NCBI RefSeq assembly: GCF_019056515.1
Contig: NZ_CP064873.1
Coordinates: forward strand, 682,001-746,000
Direction: 5' to 3'
Length of the DNA stretch: 64,000 nucleotides
Source of the DNA: Microbacterium paraoxydans
GTDB lineage: Bacteria; Actinomycetota; Actinomycetes; Actinomycetales; Microbacteriaceae
This document shows, piece after piece, positions 23,318 through 33,366 of the stretch; positions within the stretch are counted from its first letter, which is position 1, and every line of letters begins with the position of its first letter. The position numbers were made by a program, and so were the translations under genes. The notes beneath the pieces are model-generated. The model worked only from the letters and a program-made list of their open reading frames with translations. It was not told the origin of the DNA and made no database searches.

Positions 23318-26310
23318 TGCGGCTGCATCGTCTGGAGGTCGAGGGATTCGGGCCCTTCCGTGCGCGGCAGACCGTGGACTTCGACGCCTTCGCCGACGAC
23401 GGGATCTTCCTCATCGCCGGCCGCACCGGAGCGGGGAAGTCGAGCATCCTGGATGCGGTCTGCTTCGGGCTGTACGGCGGGGTGCCGCGGTACGACGGCG
23501 GGGAGAAGAGGCTCCGCAGCGACCACAGCGAACCGGACGACCCCTCCGAGGTCGTCGTCGAGTTCAGCACGCCGTCCGGCCGCTACCGGGTCACGCGTTC
23601 CCCCGAGTACCTCCGGCCGGCCCGGCGGGGAGGAGGCCTGACGAAGCAGGCGGCGGCGGTCTCCCTGGAGGAGCTCACGGACGACGGCTGGGTCGGTCGC
23701 GCGGCGCGGGCCGTCGACGTGGCGCACGAGCTCGACGACATCCTTCAGCTCAGCCGCGAGCAGTTCCTGCAGGTGATCCTGCTGGCCCAGAACCGGTTCT
23801 CGGAGTTCCTGCTCGCAGGCAGCAGAGACCGGCAGGCGCTGCTGCGCCGGCTCTTCGGCACCGAGCGTTTCGAAGACGTGCAGGCGCGGTTCGACGAGCG
23901 GCGGCGCCACGCCGAGCAGAGCCTCGGGGCGCGTCTCGCCACGGTGTCCGCCCGGCTGGACGAGGCCGAGCGCCTCGTGGCGGATGCCGACCTCGGACGC
24001 GACGCCGGCGACGCCGACGGCGAGGTCGGACCGGAGGCGCAGGGGGAGGGCCTCACGACGGCCGATCGCCTGGCGGAGCTGGAACGGGCGCAGGCTCGCG
24101 CTGCGTACCGGGCGGAACGGCGCGCTGCCGAGCGTCAGGAGGCGGAGAAGCGGTTCGAGGCCGCCGATGCTGTTCTGGCCGCCGCACGGGAGGATCAACG
24201 CGCGCAGAGCGAGCGCGACCGTGCCCGTGCGGCGATGGCGCGTCTGGACGCCGAGGAGGAAGCCATCGCCGAGGCGAAGGCGGAGCTCGCCAGGGCGCGG
24301 GCGGCCGAGGTGCTGCGGTCCTCGATCACCGCGGCCGACCGTGCCGTGACGGCGGCTGATGACGCGGTGGCTGCGGAGAAGCGCGCACGCGCGGACTGGG
24401 ATCAGCTCGGTGTCGAGACCGACGACCTCGATGCGTGGATCGCCGACCGGACACGGGCCTCCGGGGTCTGGGAGCGCGCCGTCGTGCTGGAGGCCGAGGC
24501 GCCGCGCCGCGCCGCCGAGCGCGTCACCGCAGAGGAGGCCGTCGCCAACGCCGAGCGCCGGTGCGCCGACGGCGAGGCGGAGCGCGCGGCGCTGCCCGGA
24601 CGGATCGCCGCCGTCACCGCGGAGCGGGATGACGCCCGTCGGCTCGGCGACCGGCTCCCGGCCATGGAGAGCGCGCGCGTCGCTGCCGAGCTCCGCCGGG
24701 AGGCGGCGGAAGAGGCGGCACGTCTGCAGCAGGAGTGCGCCGCGGCCGACCTGGTCCTCGCCGAGGCGACGTCCGCACAGGCCGCCGCGCAGTCGGCTCT
24801 GGCCGAGCTGCGCCAGCGCCGGATCGACGGCATGGCCGGGGAGCTGGCGTCCGCTCTGATCGAGGGTCACCCCTGCCCGGTGTGCGGGGCGCGGGAGCAT
24901 CCGACGCCGGCAGACCACAGCGCCGCGGTCTCCGTGGAGGACATCGCGGCTGCGGAGACTCGGAGGGACGAGGCGGCGCGCCGCGAGCAGCAGGCGAGCT
25001 CGACCTGCACGTCGCTGCAGGTCGAGCTCGCTGCGGCTCTGGCGCGCGCGGACGGACGAGACGTCGAGACGGCGAAGGCCGAGCTCGATGCCGCCGTGGC
25101 CGCCGAGAAGGAGGCGCTCGCCGCGGCCGAGGCCGCGGGGCTGCGCGACGGCGAGCTCGTCGAACTCAGCGCCCAGCAGAGCGCGCTCGAGGAGCGGCGC
25201 GTCCAGGACGAGGCGGCCCTCGCCGAAGCCCGCGAGCAGCTCGCCCTGGTCGTCCAGCGCGACGAGGCCGCCCGTACGGCGATCGACGAGGCGCGAGGGA
25301 GCTACGCGTCGGTGGCTGAGCGCATGACGGAGGCCACCACCCACCTCGCCGTCGCACGCCGCCTCCTCGACGCCGAAGCCGAACGGGCGCGGAGGCAGCA
25401 GGCGGCCGCGGAGGCGGCTGCCGAGAGGGATGCCGCCCTCGACGCCTCCGAGTTCTCCGACGTCGAGGCCGCCACCGCGGCGCTGCGTCCGCCGGCGGTG
25501 CAGACGGAGCTGGACGAGCGGGTGACGACGCACGCCGTGCAACGGGAGAAGGAGCGCGCCCTGCTCTTCGACCTCGAGCTGCGCACACTGCCGGAGGAGC
25601 CGATCGACCTCGCGCCCCATGAGCAGGCGGCGCTCGACGCCAGAGCGGCGTGGTCCGCCGCCGTCGACGAGGCCACCAGGACGGCGGGCGATGCGGTGCG
25701 GCTGGCCGGCCTCATCGACGCCGCGAAGGACGAGCATGCCCGCACGGCGGAGGATGCCGCGGCGTTCGAGGTGCTCCAGGCCCTCGCCGACACGATCGCC
25801 GGACGAGGGGCGAACACCCGCAAGATGACGCTGGAGACCTTCGTGCTGGCGGCGGAACTCGAGGAGATCGTCGATGCCGCGAACCGCCGCCTCCACGACA
25901 TGTCGGAGGGGCGCTACCGCCTGCAGCACTCCGACGCCCTGGCTGCGCGCGGTGCGGCGTCCGGGCTGGGCATCGTGGTCGCCGACGCCTTCACCGGGCA
26001 GACCCGTCCGCCGCAGTCGCTCTCGGGCGGCGAGACCTTCCTCACCTCCCTCGCGCTCGCCCTCGGACTGGCCGAGGTCGTGACGGCCCGCGCCGGAGGC
26101 ATCCGCCTGGACACGCTGTTCATCGACGAGGGATTCGGGTCGCTCGACGGCGACACGCTCGACGTCGCGATGCGCACGCTCGACGAGCTGCGGCAGGGCG
26201 GTCGCACGGTCGGCGTCATCAGCCACGTCGAGGCGATGCAGGAGCAGATCCCCGCGCAGCTCACGGTCCGTGCGCTGCCGAACGGACCGAGCGTCATCGA
26301 GACGCGCTGA
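23317..26310 (+). CDS. sbcC: Exonuclease SbcC (Rad50-type ATPase subunit)
   Basis: A 997-residue SMC-like ATPase. Walker A GRTGAGKSS is at 35-43; a long Ala/Glu/Arg-rich coiled coil is interrupted near the middle by the zinc hook CPVC (C520 and C523); the second coil leads to the signature SGGETFLTSLALALGL and Walker B LDTLFIDEGFGSLD. GTG at 23317 shares its first base with the sbcD stop. The ATP-driven SbcCD complex opens and degrades hairpin or blocked double-strand ends. The length is normal for actinobacterial SbcC. Confidence 0.96.
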   Translation: MRLHRLEVEGFGPFRARQTVDFDAFADDGIFLIAGRTGAGKSSILDAVCFGLYGGVPRYDGGEKRLRSDHSEPDDPSEVVVEFSTPSGRYRVTRSPEYLRPARRGGGLTKQAAAVSLEELTDDGWVGRAARAVDVAHELDDILQLSREQFLQVILLAQNRFSEFLLAGSRDRQALLRRLFGTERFEDVQARFDERRRHAEQSLGARLATVSARLDEAERLVADADLGRDAGDADGEVGPEAQGEGLTTADRLAELERAQARAAYRAERRAAERQEAEKRFEAADAVLAAAREDQRAQSERDRARAAMARLDAEEEAIAEAKAELARARAAEVLRSSITAADRAVTAADDAVAAEKRARADWDQLGVETDDLDAWIADRTRASGVWERAVVLEAEAPRRAAERVTAEEAVANAERRCADGEAERAALPGRIAAVTAERDDARRLGDRLPAMESARVAAELRREAAEEAARLQQECAAADLVLAEATSAQAAAQSALAELRQRRIDGMAGELASALIEGHPCPVCGAREHPTPADHSAAVSVEDIAAAETRRDEAARREQQASSTCTSLQVELAAALARADGRDVETAKAELDAAVAAEKEALAAAEAAGLRDGELVELSAQQSALEERRVQDEAALAEAREQLALVVQRDEAARTAIDEARGSYASVAERMTEATTHLAVARRLLDAEAERARRQQAAAEAAAERDAALDASEFSDVEAATAALRPPAVQTELDERVTTHAVQREKERALLFDLELRTLPEEPIDLAPHEQAALDARAAWSAAVDEATRTAGDAVRLAGLIDAAKDEHARTAEDAAAFEVLQALADTIAGRGANTRKMTLETFVLAAELEEIVDAANRRLHDMSEGRYRLQHSDALAARGAASGLGIVVADAFTGQTRPPQSLSGGETFLTSLALALGLAEVVTARAGGIRLDTLFIDEGFGSLDGDTLDVAMRTLDELRQGGRTVGVISHVEAMQEQIPAQLTVRALPNGPSVIETR

Positions 26311-26312
26311 GG

Positions 26313-26870
26313 TCAGACCCCGTATTCGGCGCGGATCACCTCGCGCAGCTCGATGCTGCACCGGGCGATGGCCTCGCGGAAGTCGGCCAGGGCGCCGTCC
26401 TCCGCCTGGTCGGAAACGGCGCGGAAGGCGCGGATCGGCACGCCGAACTGCCCCGCCACCCAGATGTAGGCGTAGGTCTCCATGTCCACCAGGGCGGCAC
26501 CCATCGGCCGGATCACGGCGGTGACCTCGGCGTCGTTCACGAAGTGATCACCCGTGGCGATCACGACGCCCTCGCGGCCTGTGGTCACCTGCGGCGGAAG
26601 CGAGACGTGCCGTCCGACGACGCCGTCCAGGTCGATCACGTCGTGCTGAACCGCGGTCGCGATCTCGTGCACCGCGTACGCACGCCCCTTCTCGATGGAG
26701 CCCGCGGTGCCGACGACGACGACCTCGTCGTAGCTCTTCGCGTCGAGGGCGCGGGTCAGGGCGTACGTCGCCGGCAGCTTTCCGGGGCCGGTGACCAGGC
26801 GGTCGAAGCCGTCGAGCTCCTCGGGGAAGGCGGACAGTTCGGACTCGAGGGCGGCGACGAGGAGCTTCAC
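26313..26870 (-). CDS. Nucleoside phosphorylase-superfamily nucleosidase (MTA/SAH nucleosidase-like)
   Basis: A 185-residue purine/uridine phosphorylase-fold protein, shorter than E. coli MTA/SAH nucleosidase (232). The start MKLLVAALESEL, TGPGKLPATYAL, VGTAGSIE, and the ribose-binding VDMETYAY (Met-Glu pair) are conserved, as is the catalytic-type Asp in RAVSDQAED. It is expected to hydrolyse a purine (thio)nucleoside; the exact substrate is uncertain. The start is GTG at 26870 with -10-like GAGACT ending 6 nt upstream. It converges on sbcC with 2 bp between stops. Confidence 0.82.
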   Translation of the reverse strand: MKLLVAALESELSAFPEELDGFDRLVTGPGKLPATYALTRALDAKSYDEVVVVGTAGSIEKGRAYAVHEIATAVQHDVIDLDGVVGRHVSLPPQVTTGREGVVIATGDHFVNDAEVTAVIRPMGAALVDMETYAYIWVAGQFGVPIRAFRAVSDQAEDGALADFREAIARCSIELREVIRAEYGV

Positions 26871-26980
26871 CGCTTCAGTCTCTCAGGTCGCGGCCGGATA
26901 CCGCGTCCCGGCGAAGTGGCGTGACCCGCACGAAACACGGAAGGGGGATACTGGAGCCGAACCGATGAGCGGAGGACAAC

Positions 26981-27799
26981 GTGTCGTTGCAGAAGCAGAT
27001 CGCGGAAGACCTGGGCGCCCGGCCCGACATCGATCCCGAAGCGGAGGTGGAGCGTCGCGTCGGCTTCCTCGCGGACTACCTGCGCACGACCGGCGCGAAG
27101 GGCTTCGTCCTCGGCATCTCCGGCGGACAGGACTCGACGCTCGCGGGGCGCCTCGCCCAGCTCGCGGTGGAGCGGGTGCGTGCGGAGGGCGGGGAGGCGA
27201 CCTTCCTCGCGGTGCGCCTGCCCTATCGCGTCCAGCACGACGCCGACGACGCGCAGGCGGCCCTGGACTTCATCGCGCCGGACTCGTCGATCGAGGTCAA
27301 CATCCAGAACGGCGTCGAAGGCGTCGAGAAGGACATCGAGTCCGCCGTCTCCAGCGACATCTCCGACTTCAACCGCGGCAACATCAAGGCCCGCCTGCGC
27401 ATGGTCACCCAGTATGCGCTCGCCGGTCACGAGGGTCTGATCGTCATCGGCACCGACCACGCCGCCGAGGCCGTCACGGGGTTCTACACGAAGTTCGGCG
27501 ACGGGGCCGCTGACGTGCTCCCGCTGGCCGGTCTCACGAAGCGACAGGGGCGGGCCCTGCTCCAGTTCCTGGACGCTCCGGAGCGCCTGGCCTTCAAGGT
27601 CCCCACCGCCGACCTCCTCGACGACCAGCCGGGGCGCACGGACGAGGACGAGCTGGGGCTGACGTACGAGCAGATCGACGACTTCCTCGAAGGGCGGGAG
27701 GTCGACCCCGAGGTCGCCGGCCGCATCGAGGCGCGGTACCTCGCGACCCAGCACAAGCGTCATCTCCCGGTGACCCCCGACGACACCTGGTGGCGCTGA
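26981..27799 (+). CDS. nadE: NAD synthase, ammonia-dependent
   Basis: A 272-residue NAD synthetase converting deamido-NAD to NAD with ATP and ammonia, the last step of NAD biosynthesis. The N-type ATP pyrophosphatase loop SGGQDS is at 47-52; [32 protein letters not shown] and [10 protein letters not shown] follow. There is no N-terminal glutaminase domain, so it is the short NH3-dependent form rather than the long form of mycobacteria. GTG at 26981 has GGAGGA 4-5 nt upstream. Confidence 0.95.
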   Translation: MSLQKQIAEDLGARPDIDPEAEVERRVGFLADYLRTTGAKGFVLGISGGQDSTLAGRLAQLAVERVRAEGGEATFLAVRLPYRVQHDADDAQAALDFIAPDSSIEVNIQNGVEGVEKDIESAVSSDISDFNRGNIKARLRMVTQYALAGHEGLIVIGTDHAAEAVTGFYTKFGDGAADVLPLAGLTKRQGRALLQFLDAPERLAFKVPTADLLDDQPGRTDEDELGLTYEQIDDFLEGREVDPEVAGRIEARYLATQHKRHLPVTPDDTWWR

Positions 27800-27885
27800 C
27801 CGCGACCCGTCGTGCGGGACCGCCCGCTTTTCGCCGTGTCGGATGCCGCGGATAGTGTCGAAGCAGCCGACAGAACGGGAGAATC

Positions 27886-30800
27886 GTGCGGATCGACACA
27901 GGGGCGCAGCGGGTCATCTGGAGCGCGAGCGACCTCAAGGCGGCCGCCGAGTGCGAGTTCGCATGGTCGCGGGCGATCGACGCGAAACTGGGTCGGGTCC
28001 CCGCCGTCGAGGAGCCGGAGGACGCGACGCTCCTCCGCGCCGCCCAGCTGGGAGACGTGCACGAGCAGAACGTGCTCGACCGCTACATCCGGGAGCTCGG
28101 CGACGAACGGGTGCACCGGATCGCCAAGGTCTCCTCGAGCGATCCTGAGGCGCTCGCGGCCGCCGTCGACGAGACGCTGAGCGCTCTGCGGTCCGACGCG
28201 CTGGTCGTCTTCCAGGCGGCCTTCGCCACCGACGAGTTCGTCGGGTTCGCCGACTTCCTCCGCCGCGATGCGGACGGACGCTGGCGGGTGCAGGACTCGA
28301 AGCTCGCCCGAAAGGCCCGCGTGACCGCCCTCATGCAGCTCGCGGCATATGTCGATCAGCTCGACCGGCTCGGCATCCCTCGAGCCGACGAGGTCGACCT
28401 CATCCACGGGGACAACAGCGTCAGCACGCACGCCGTCGACGACCTCCTTCCGCTGTTCCGTGTGCGTCGGTCGCGGCTGCGCGCTCTCATCGCGGACCGC
28501 GCCGTGGCCGATGGCGCCGCCGGGGCGCCCCTCGCGTGGGGTGACGACCGCGGCGACCTGCGCGTGGTCGCCTGCGGGCGCTGCGCCACCTGCGAGGAGC
28601 AGGTGCTGGCCCACCGGGACCTCCTTATGGTCGCCCGCATGCGTCCGGTGCAGCGGGCCCGTCTCCGCGCCGCCGGGATCCTCACGATCGACGACCTGGC
28701 TGCGGCGACGCAGGCCCCCGAGGGCATGAACGTCGACACCTTCGAGAACCTCCGCGCCCAGGCCCGGGTGCAGCTGCGGGCGGATGCCGAGGGCGCGGCG
28801 ACGTACGACGTGCACTACGCCGCGGCGATCCACACCCTCCCGGTGCCCAGCCACGGCGACATCTTCTTCGACTTCGAGGGCGATCCGCTGTACACCGAGC
28901 CCGCCCCCGACGGCGAGGCGGAGTGGGGCATCGACTACCTGTTCGGCTGGGTCGACAACGCCGACCAGTACACCGCTCTCTGGGCGCACTCGTTCGCGGA
29001 GGAACGCCGGGCGCTGGAGACCTTCCTCGACTTCGTGAAGGTGCGCCGCGCCGCGCACCCCGGCATGCACATCTACCACTACGCCCCCTACGAGACCTCG
29101 CATCTGGTCGCGATGGCCGCCCGCCACGGCGTGCGCGAGGGCGAGGTGGACCGCCTCCTCCGCGAAGGCGTGTTCGTCGACCTGTACCCGCTGGTGCTGC
29201 GCACCGTGCGGGTCGGGTCGCGGTCCTACTCCATCAAGAAGCTCGAGCCGCTCTACATGGGGGAGGACGTGCGCACGAGCGACGTCCAGAAGGGCGACGA
29301 CTCCATCGTGCAGTATGTCGCGGCGCGGGAACTCGCGGCAGCGGGCGCGCAGGCCGAGGCCGACGCCGTGCTCGCCGACCTCGCCGACTACAACCGCTAC
29401 GACTGCGTCTCGACCCGCCGGCTGCGCAACTGGCTCATCGAGATCGCCCGCGCGGAGGGCGTGACGCCGGCCCCGCCGGACGATGCGGACGAGGTCATCT
29501 ACGAGCCGTCGCCGCGTTCGCTCGCTCTGCTCGGCGACGCGGAGCGTGCGGTGGAGGTCGGTGACGACGGGCTCGTGCACCGGATCGCGGCGGCCGCCAT
29601 CGACTACTTCCCGCGCGAGGCGAAGAGCTTCTGGGTCGCGCACTTCCAGCGGCTTCGGGAGCCGGTCACCATGTGGGACGGCACGCGCGACGTGGTGAAG
29701 GTCGATGCGACCCGCTCGCGGGTGCGCCGCGACTGGAGCATCGGCGAAGGCCGCCGAGTGCTGTCGCGGGAGCTCGAGATCCGCGGCGAGGTGTCCCCGG
29801 GCACGACGCTCGGCCCCGGCGCGCAGCCGTTCGCGCTCTACGACGTCCCGGCCCCGTTCGACACCGACGTCCCGTCGCGGGCCGTGCACGTGCCGCACGG
29901 GGTCACAGTCGTCGAGGTGCTGGACGACGGGTACCTCGTGGTCGAGTCCGCCGTGCAGGGACAGACCTGGGACGACCTCCCCGTCGCGTTGACCCCTGCC
30001 GCGCCGCCTCGCGTGGTGTCGCTGCAGCAGGCGATCGACGAGTGGGCGGACGCGGTGCACGCGGCCGCCCCCGACTTCCCTGAGGACGCGGCCACCGACA
30101 TCCTGCGCCGCCTGCCTCCGCGCACGGTGTCGGGGAACGCGCTTCCGGCCGCCGGCGACGATCCGATCGACGCGATCGTCCGCGGAGTCCTCGACCTCGA
30201 CCGCAGCTACCTCGCGGTGCAGGGGCCTCCGGGCACAGGGAAGACCTACACCGGCTCGCAGGTGATCGCCCGGCTCGTCAACGAGCACGGCTTCCGCATC
30301 GGCGTCGTCGCGCAGTCCCACGCGATCATCGAGACGCTCCTGGAGCGCGTCGTCGCCGACGGTGTCGCCCCGGGTCAGGTGGCGAAGTGCCCCAAGGATG
30401 CCGACGCCGATCCCGGCTACACGGTGATCCCGAAGACCGGGATGGCCGCCTTCCTCGCCGAGCATGAGAACGAGGGTGCCGTCGTGGGCGGCACCGCGTG
30501 GGACTTCAGCAACACGCAGCGGGTCGCCAGGGGAGAGCTCGACCTGCTCGTGATCGACGAGGCCGGACAGTTCTCGCTCGCCTCCACCATCGCGGTGGCC
30601 GCCGGTGCGCAGCGGCTCCTGCTCCTCGGCGACCCTCAGCAGCTGCCCCAGGTCAGCCAGGGCGCCCACCCGGAGCCGGTGGACACCTCTGCGCTCGGCT
30701 GGGTGATGGACGGCGATCCCGTCGTGCGTCCGGAGTACGGCTACTTCCTCGCCCGCTCCTGGCGCATGCACCCGTATGTCGCGGCTCCGGTGTCGAAGCT

Positions 30801-31368
30801 CGCCTACGCCGGGAAGCTCGCGTCCGCTCCCGGTACCGAGCGGCGCGCGGTCGAGGGCATCGACCCGGGCCTCCACGTGGTGCCGCTGCGGCACCGCGGC
30901 AACGCGACCCAGTCCCCGGAGGAAGCCGCCGAGGTGGTGCGTATCGTCCGCGACCTCGTCGGCCGCACCTTCCACGACAACGACGCGGAGGGCAGCGTCC
31001 GCCCGCTGAAGCCGGAGGACATCATCGTGGTGGCGCCGTACAACGCGCAGCGGCAGCTCGTGCACGATGCGCTCGCGGCGGCCGGTTTCGGCGGGGTCCC
31101 GGTGGGGACCGTCGACAACTTCCAGGGCAAGGAGGCGGTCGTCTCTATCACGACGCTCGCCGCGTCGAGCGGTCGGGATGCCCCGCGGGGCCCGGAGTTC
31201 CTGCTGCTGCAGAACCGGCTCAACGTGGCGATCTCCCGCGCGCAGGTCGTGGCCTACCTCATCCACTCGCCGGCGCTGCTCGACGATCTGCCGTACACGC
31301 CCGAGGGCGTCGCGAGGCTCAGCGCCTTCGCCCGCCTGGTGGGCGCGGCTGAAGAGGAGGAATCATGA
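27886..31368 (+). CDS. TM0106-family RecB-like nuclease fused to a superfamily 1 helicase
   Basis: A 1160-residue protein. The N-terminal half is a TM0106-type RecB-like nuclease: SASDLKAAAECEFAW, QDSKLARKARV, a Cys cluster CGRCATC and an RNase H-like DIFFDFEGDPL strand near residue 325. The C-terminal half is an SF1 helicase/ATPase with Walker A QGPPGTGKTYTG (near 777), Walker B LLVIDEAGQFS, motif III GDPQQLPQV and the late LLLQNRLNVAISRAQVVAYL typical of Dna2/UPF1-like enzymes. GTG at 27886 has GGGAGA upstream. It probably acts on nucleic-acid ends or flaps; the role in vivo is unknown. It overlaps the following GNAT gene by ATGA. Confidence 0.88.
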   Translation: MRIDTGAQRVIWSASDLKAAAECEFAWSRAIDAKLGRVPAVEEPEDATLLRAAQLGDVHEQNVLDRYIRELGDERVHRIAKVSSSDPEALAAAVDETLSALRSDALVVFQAAFATDEFVGFADFLRRDADGRWRVQDSKLARKARVTALMQLAAYVDQLDRLGIPRADEVDLIHGDNSVSTHAVDDLLPLFRVRRSRLRALIADRAVADGAAGAPLAWGDDRGDLRVVACGRCATCEEQVLAHRDLLMVARMRPVQRARLRAAGILTIDDLAAATQAPEGMNVDTFENLRAQARVQLRADAEGAATYDVHYAAAIHTLPVPSHGDIFFDFEGDPLYTEPAPDGEAEWGIDYLFGWVDNADQYTALWAHSFAEERRALETFLDFVKVRRAAHPGMHIYHYAPYETSHLVAMAARHGVREGEVDRLLREGVFVDLYPLVLRTVRVGSRSYSIKKLEPLYMGEDVRTSDVQKGDDSIVQYVAARELAAAGAQAEADAVLADLADYNRYDCVSTRRLRNWLIEIARAEGVTPAPPDDADEVIYEPSPRSLALLGDAERAVEVGDDGLVHRIAAAAIDYFPREAKSFWVAHFQRLREPVTMWDGTRDVVKVDATRSRVRRDWSIGEGRRVLSRELEIRGEVSPGTTLGPGAQPFALYDVPAPFDTDVPSRAVHVPHGVTVVEVLDDGYLVVESAVQGQTWDDLPVALTPAAPPRVVSLQQAIDEWADAVHAAAPDFPEDAATDILRRLPPRTVSGNALPAAGDDPIDAIVRGVLDLDRSYLAVQGPPGTGKTYTGSQVIARLVNEHGFRIGVVAQSHAIIETLLERVVADGVAPGQVAKCPKDADADPGYTVIPKTGMAAFLAEHENEGAVVGGTAWDFSNTQRVARGELDLLVIDEAGQFSLASTIAVAAGAQRLLLLGDPQQLPQVSQGAHPEPVDTSALGWVMDGDPVVRPEYGYFLARSWRMHPYVAAPVSKLAYAGKLASAPGTERRAVEGIDPGLHVVPLRHRGNATQSPEEAAEVVRIVRDLVGRTFHDNDAEGSVRPLKPEDIIVVAPYNAQRQLVHDALAAAGFGGVPVGTVDNFQGKEAVVSITTLAASSGRDAPRGPEFLLLQNRLNVAISRAQVVAYLIHSPALLDDLPYTPEGVARLSAFARLVGAAEEEES

Positions 31369-32168
31369 TGTCGTCCGTCCCCGGGTCTGCTTCCGTCGAG
31401 ACGCCGACGGCCGATGAGATCCTGCGCGCCGCCGCCGCAGGGGCGTGGTTTCCTCGCGGCAGCGAGGACGCCCGCGACGATCTGCTGCTCGTGCGCTACC
31501 CGGAGCGGTTCGGAGGCGGCGTCCGCGGCTCCCAGGTGACGTCGACGCGGCCCGCCGCCGAGGTGCTGGACGGAGCGCTGGAACGCACCAGAGCCTGGGG
31601 CGAGAACGTCTTCACGTTCTGGACCAACCCCGCGGACGACCCGGACCTCGAGGACGAGCTCCAGCGCCGCGGTGCGGTGCACTTCGACACCGTCACGGTG
31701 TTCGCGCGTCCGACCATCGGAGCCGCGGTCGACGTGCCGCCCGGGGTCACCGCCGAGGTCGTGCGCACGAGGGACCAGCTCCGCGAGGTCGACGCGATCA
31801 ACGTCCCCGTCTGGGAGCAGCAGCCGCTGGACGAGGACGGTCTGGACGCCGAGTTCGCTGAACTCACCGCAGCCCTGTCCACGGGGGAGGGTTTCCGGGT
31901 GCTCGGCCGCATCGACGGTCGCGCGGTGAGCACCGGCGGCTGCACGATCGTCGACGGGTTCACCCGCCTGTGGGGAGCGGCGACACTCGACGCCCACCGC
32001 GGGCGCGGTGTCTATCGGGCGGTCCTCGCGGAGCGCCTGCGACAGAGCGCCGCGCGCGGGGCCGCAACGGCGCTCGTCAAGGGCCGCGTCTCGACCTCGG
32101 CACCGATCCTCGCGAGGGCCGGCTTCACGCGTTACGGCGAGGAGCGTGGCTACCGCCTGACCCTCTGA
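31365..32168 (+). CDS. GNAT-family acetyltransferase
   Basis: A 267-residue protein with a C-terminal GNAT domain. The acetyl-CoA region is LWGAATLDAHRGRGVYRAVL, and the tail LARAGFTRYGEERGYRL is the usual final strand. The N-terminal half may be a degenerate second GNAT repeat. ATG at 31365 overlaps the stop of the nuclease-helicase gene and has AGGAGG 4 nt upstream; ATG 31368 is an alternative. The translational coupling suggests joint expression, but a functional connection with the nuclease is not evident. Confidence 0.82.
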   Translation: MMSSVPGSASVETPTADEILRAAAAGAWFPRGSEDARDDLLLVRYPERFGGGVRGSQVTSTRPAAEVLDGALERTRAWGENVFTFWTNPADDPDLEDELQRRGAVHFDTVTVFARPTIGAAVDVPPGVTAEVVRTRDQLREVDAINVPVWEQQPLDEDGLDAEFAELTAALSTGEGFRVLGRIDGRAVSTGGCTIVDGFTRLWGAATLDAHRGRGVYRAVLAERLRQSAARGAATALVKGRVSTSAPILARAGFTRYGEERGYRLTL

Positions 32169-32192
32169 CGCGAGTCGAGAGCGCGAGCGAGG

Positions 32193-32825
32193 TCAGACGG
32201 TGCCGTAGAGGCGGTCGCCTGCATCGCCGAGGCCGGGCACGATGTAGCCCTTCTCGTCGAGGCGCTCGTCGAGCGCTCCGAGGACGAGGGTCACATCACG
32301 GTCGCCCGCCATCGCCTCGATCGCGGCCACGCCCTCCGGGGTGCCCAGCAGGCAGATCGCGGTGACGTCCTTCGCGCCGCGGTCGAACAGGAACTGGATG
32401 GCCGCGGCCAGCGAGCCGCCGGTCGCCAGCATCGGGTCGATCGCGAAGCACTGACGGTCGGAGAGGTCGTCCGGAAGCCGCTCGGCGTAGGTGGTGGGCT
32501 CGAAGGTCTCCTCGTCGCGGACCATGCCGAGGAAACCGACCTCCGCGGTGGGGAGGAGCTTGACGAGGCCTTCGAGCATGCCGAGACCGGCGCGCAGGAT
32601 CGGCACGACGATGGGCCGCGGCTCGGAGATCTTCACGCCCGTGGTCGTGGTGACCGGCGTCGTGATCTCGATCGGCGTGACCTTCACATTCCGCGTCGCC
32701 TCGTACGCGAGGAGCGTCACGAGCTCCTCGGTCAGCTGGCGGAAGACCGGCGACGGGGTGCGCGCGTCGCGCAGCACCGAGAGCTTGTGGGTGATGAGAG
32801 GGTGGTCGGCGACGTGAACACGCAT
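32193..32825 (-). CDS. upp: Uracil phosphoribosyltransferase
   Basis: A 210-residue enzyme making UMP from uracil and PRPP (pyrimidine salvage). It opens [20 protein letters not shown]; the PRPP loop is [14 protein letters not shown], and the uracil-binding end is [17 protein letters not shown]. Length and motifs match Upp exactly. A -10 TAGCCT ends 6 nt before the ATG, so the mRNA is probably leaderless. It is divergent from tadA, a pairing commonly seen in Actinobacteria. Confidence 0.96.
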   Translation of the reverse strand: MRVHVADHPLITHKLSVLRDARTPSPVFRQLTEELVTLLAYEATRNVKVTPIEITTPVTTTTGVKISEPRPIVVPILRAGLGMLEGLVKLLPTAEVGFLGMVRDEETFEPTTYAERLPDDLSDRQCFAIDPMLATGGSLAAAIQFLFDRGAKDVTAICLLGTPEGVAAIEAMAGDRDVTLVLGALDERLDEKGYIVPGLGDAGDRLYGTV

Positions 32826-32831
32826 GGATAC

Positions 32832-32837
32832 AGGCTA
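32832..32837 (-). promoter_or_regulatory. -10 element TAGCCT, leaderless promoter of upp
   Basis: TAGCCT on the minus strand ends 6 nt before the upp ATG at 32825. Confidence 0.55.
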
Positions 32838-32894
32838 ATGCGCGCCGCGTCCGCGCACGACATCGGGTGCCGTGGCGGCCGCCTCGTGCTGCCG

Positions 32895-32900
32895 TAGGCT
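32895..32900 (+). promoter_or_regulatory. -10 element TAGGCT, leaderless promoter of tadA
   Basis: TAGGCT ends 6 nt before the tadA ATG at 32907. Confidence 0.55.
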
Positions 32901-32906
32901 CGGGGC

Positions 32907-33362
32907 ATGACCGCCGCCGACCGCCTCGCGATGCAGCGGGCGCTCGAGCTCGCCGCCGAGGCCGCCACCGCCGCGGAGATCCCCGTCGGCGCCGTCGTGC
33001 TCGACGCGGACGGCCGTGTCGTGGCCGAAGGGCGGAACACCCGGGAGGCTACGCACGACCCGACCGGGCACGCCGAGATCGAGGCGATCCGCGCCGCGGC
33101 GTCGGCCCGCGGGTCGTGGAACCTCGACGGCTGCACACTCGTCGTCACCCTCGAGCCCTGCGTGATGTGCGCCGGGGCGATCCTCCAGGCACGCATCGGC
33201 CGCGTGGTCTTCGGCGCGTGGGACGACAAGGCGGGAGCGGCCGGCTCGATGTACGACGTGCTGCGTGACCGCCGCCTGCCCTATCGCGCGGAGGTGATCG
33301 GCGGCGTGGACGAGCACGCGTCCATCGCTCTGTTGCGTGCCTTCTTCGAGGACCGTCGCTGA
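32907..33362 (+). CDS. tadA: tRNA-specific adenosine deaminase
   Basis: A 151-residue zinc deaminase converting A34 to inosine in tRNA-Arg(ACG). The zinc ligands and catalytic Glu are H55-A-E57 in TGHAEIEA and C85/C88 in PCVMCAGA. The C-terminal MYDVLRDRRLPYRAEV matches TadA rather than the cytosine or guanine deaminases. A -10 TAGGCT ends 6 nt before the ATG (leaderless). It ends 4 bp before the convergent CDF transporter stop. Confidence 0.93.
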   Translation: MTAADRLAMQRALELAAEAATAAEIPVGAVVLDADGRVVAEGRNTREATHDPTGHAEIEAIRAAASARGSWNLDGCTLVVTLEPCVMCAGAILQARIGRVVFGAWDDKAGAAGSMYDVLRDRRLPYRAEVIGGVDEHASIALLRAFFEDRR

Positions 33363-33366
33363 ACGC

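Noticed and set aside
26981..31368. A phage-defence island around nadE, the TM0106 nuclease and sbcDC
   Set aside because: Each gene has a widespread housekeeping or repair role, composition is uniform, and no toxin, sensor or mobile element accompanies them.
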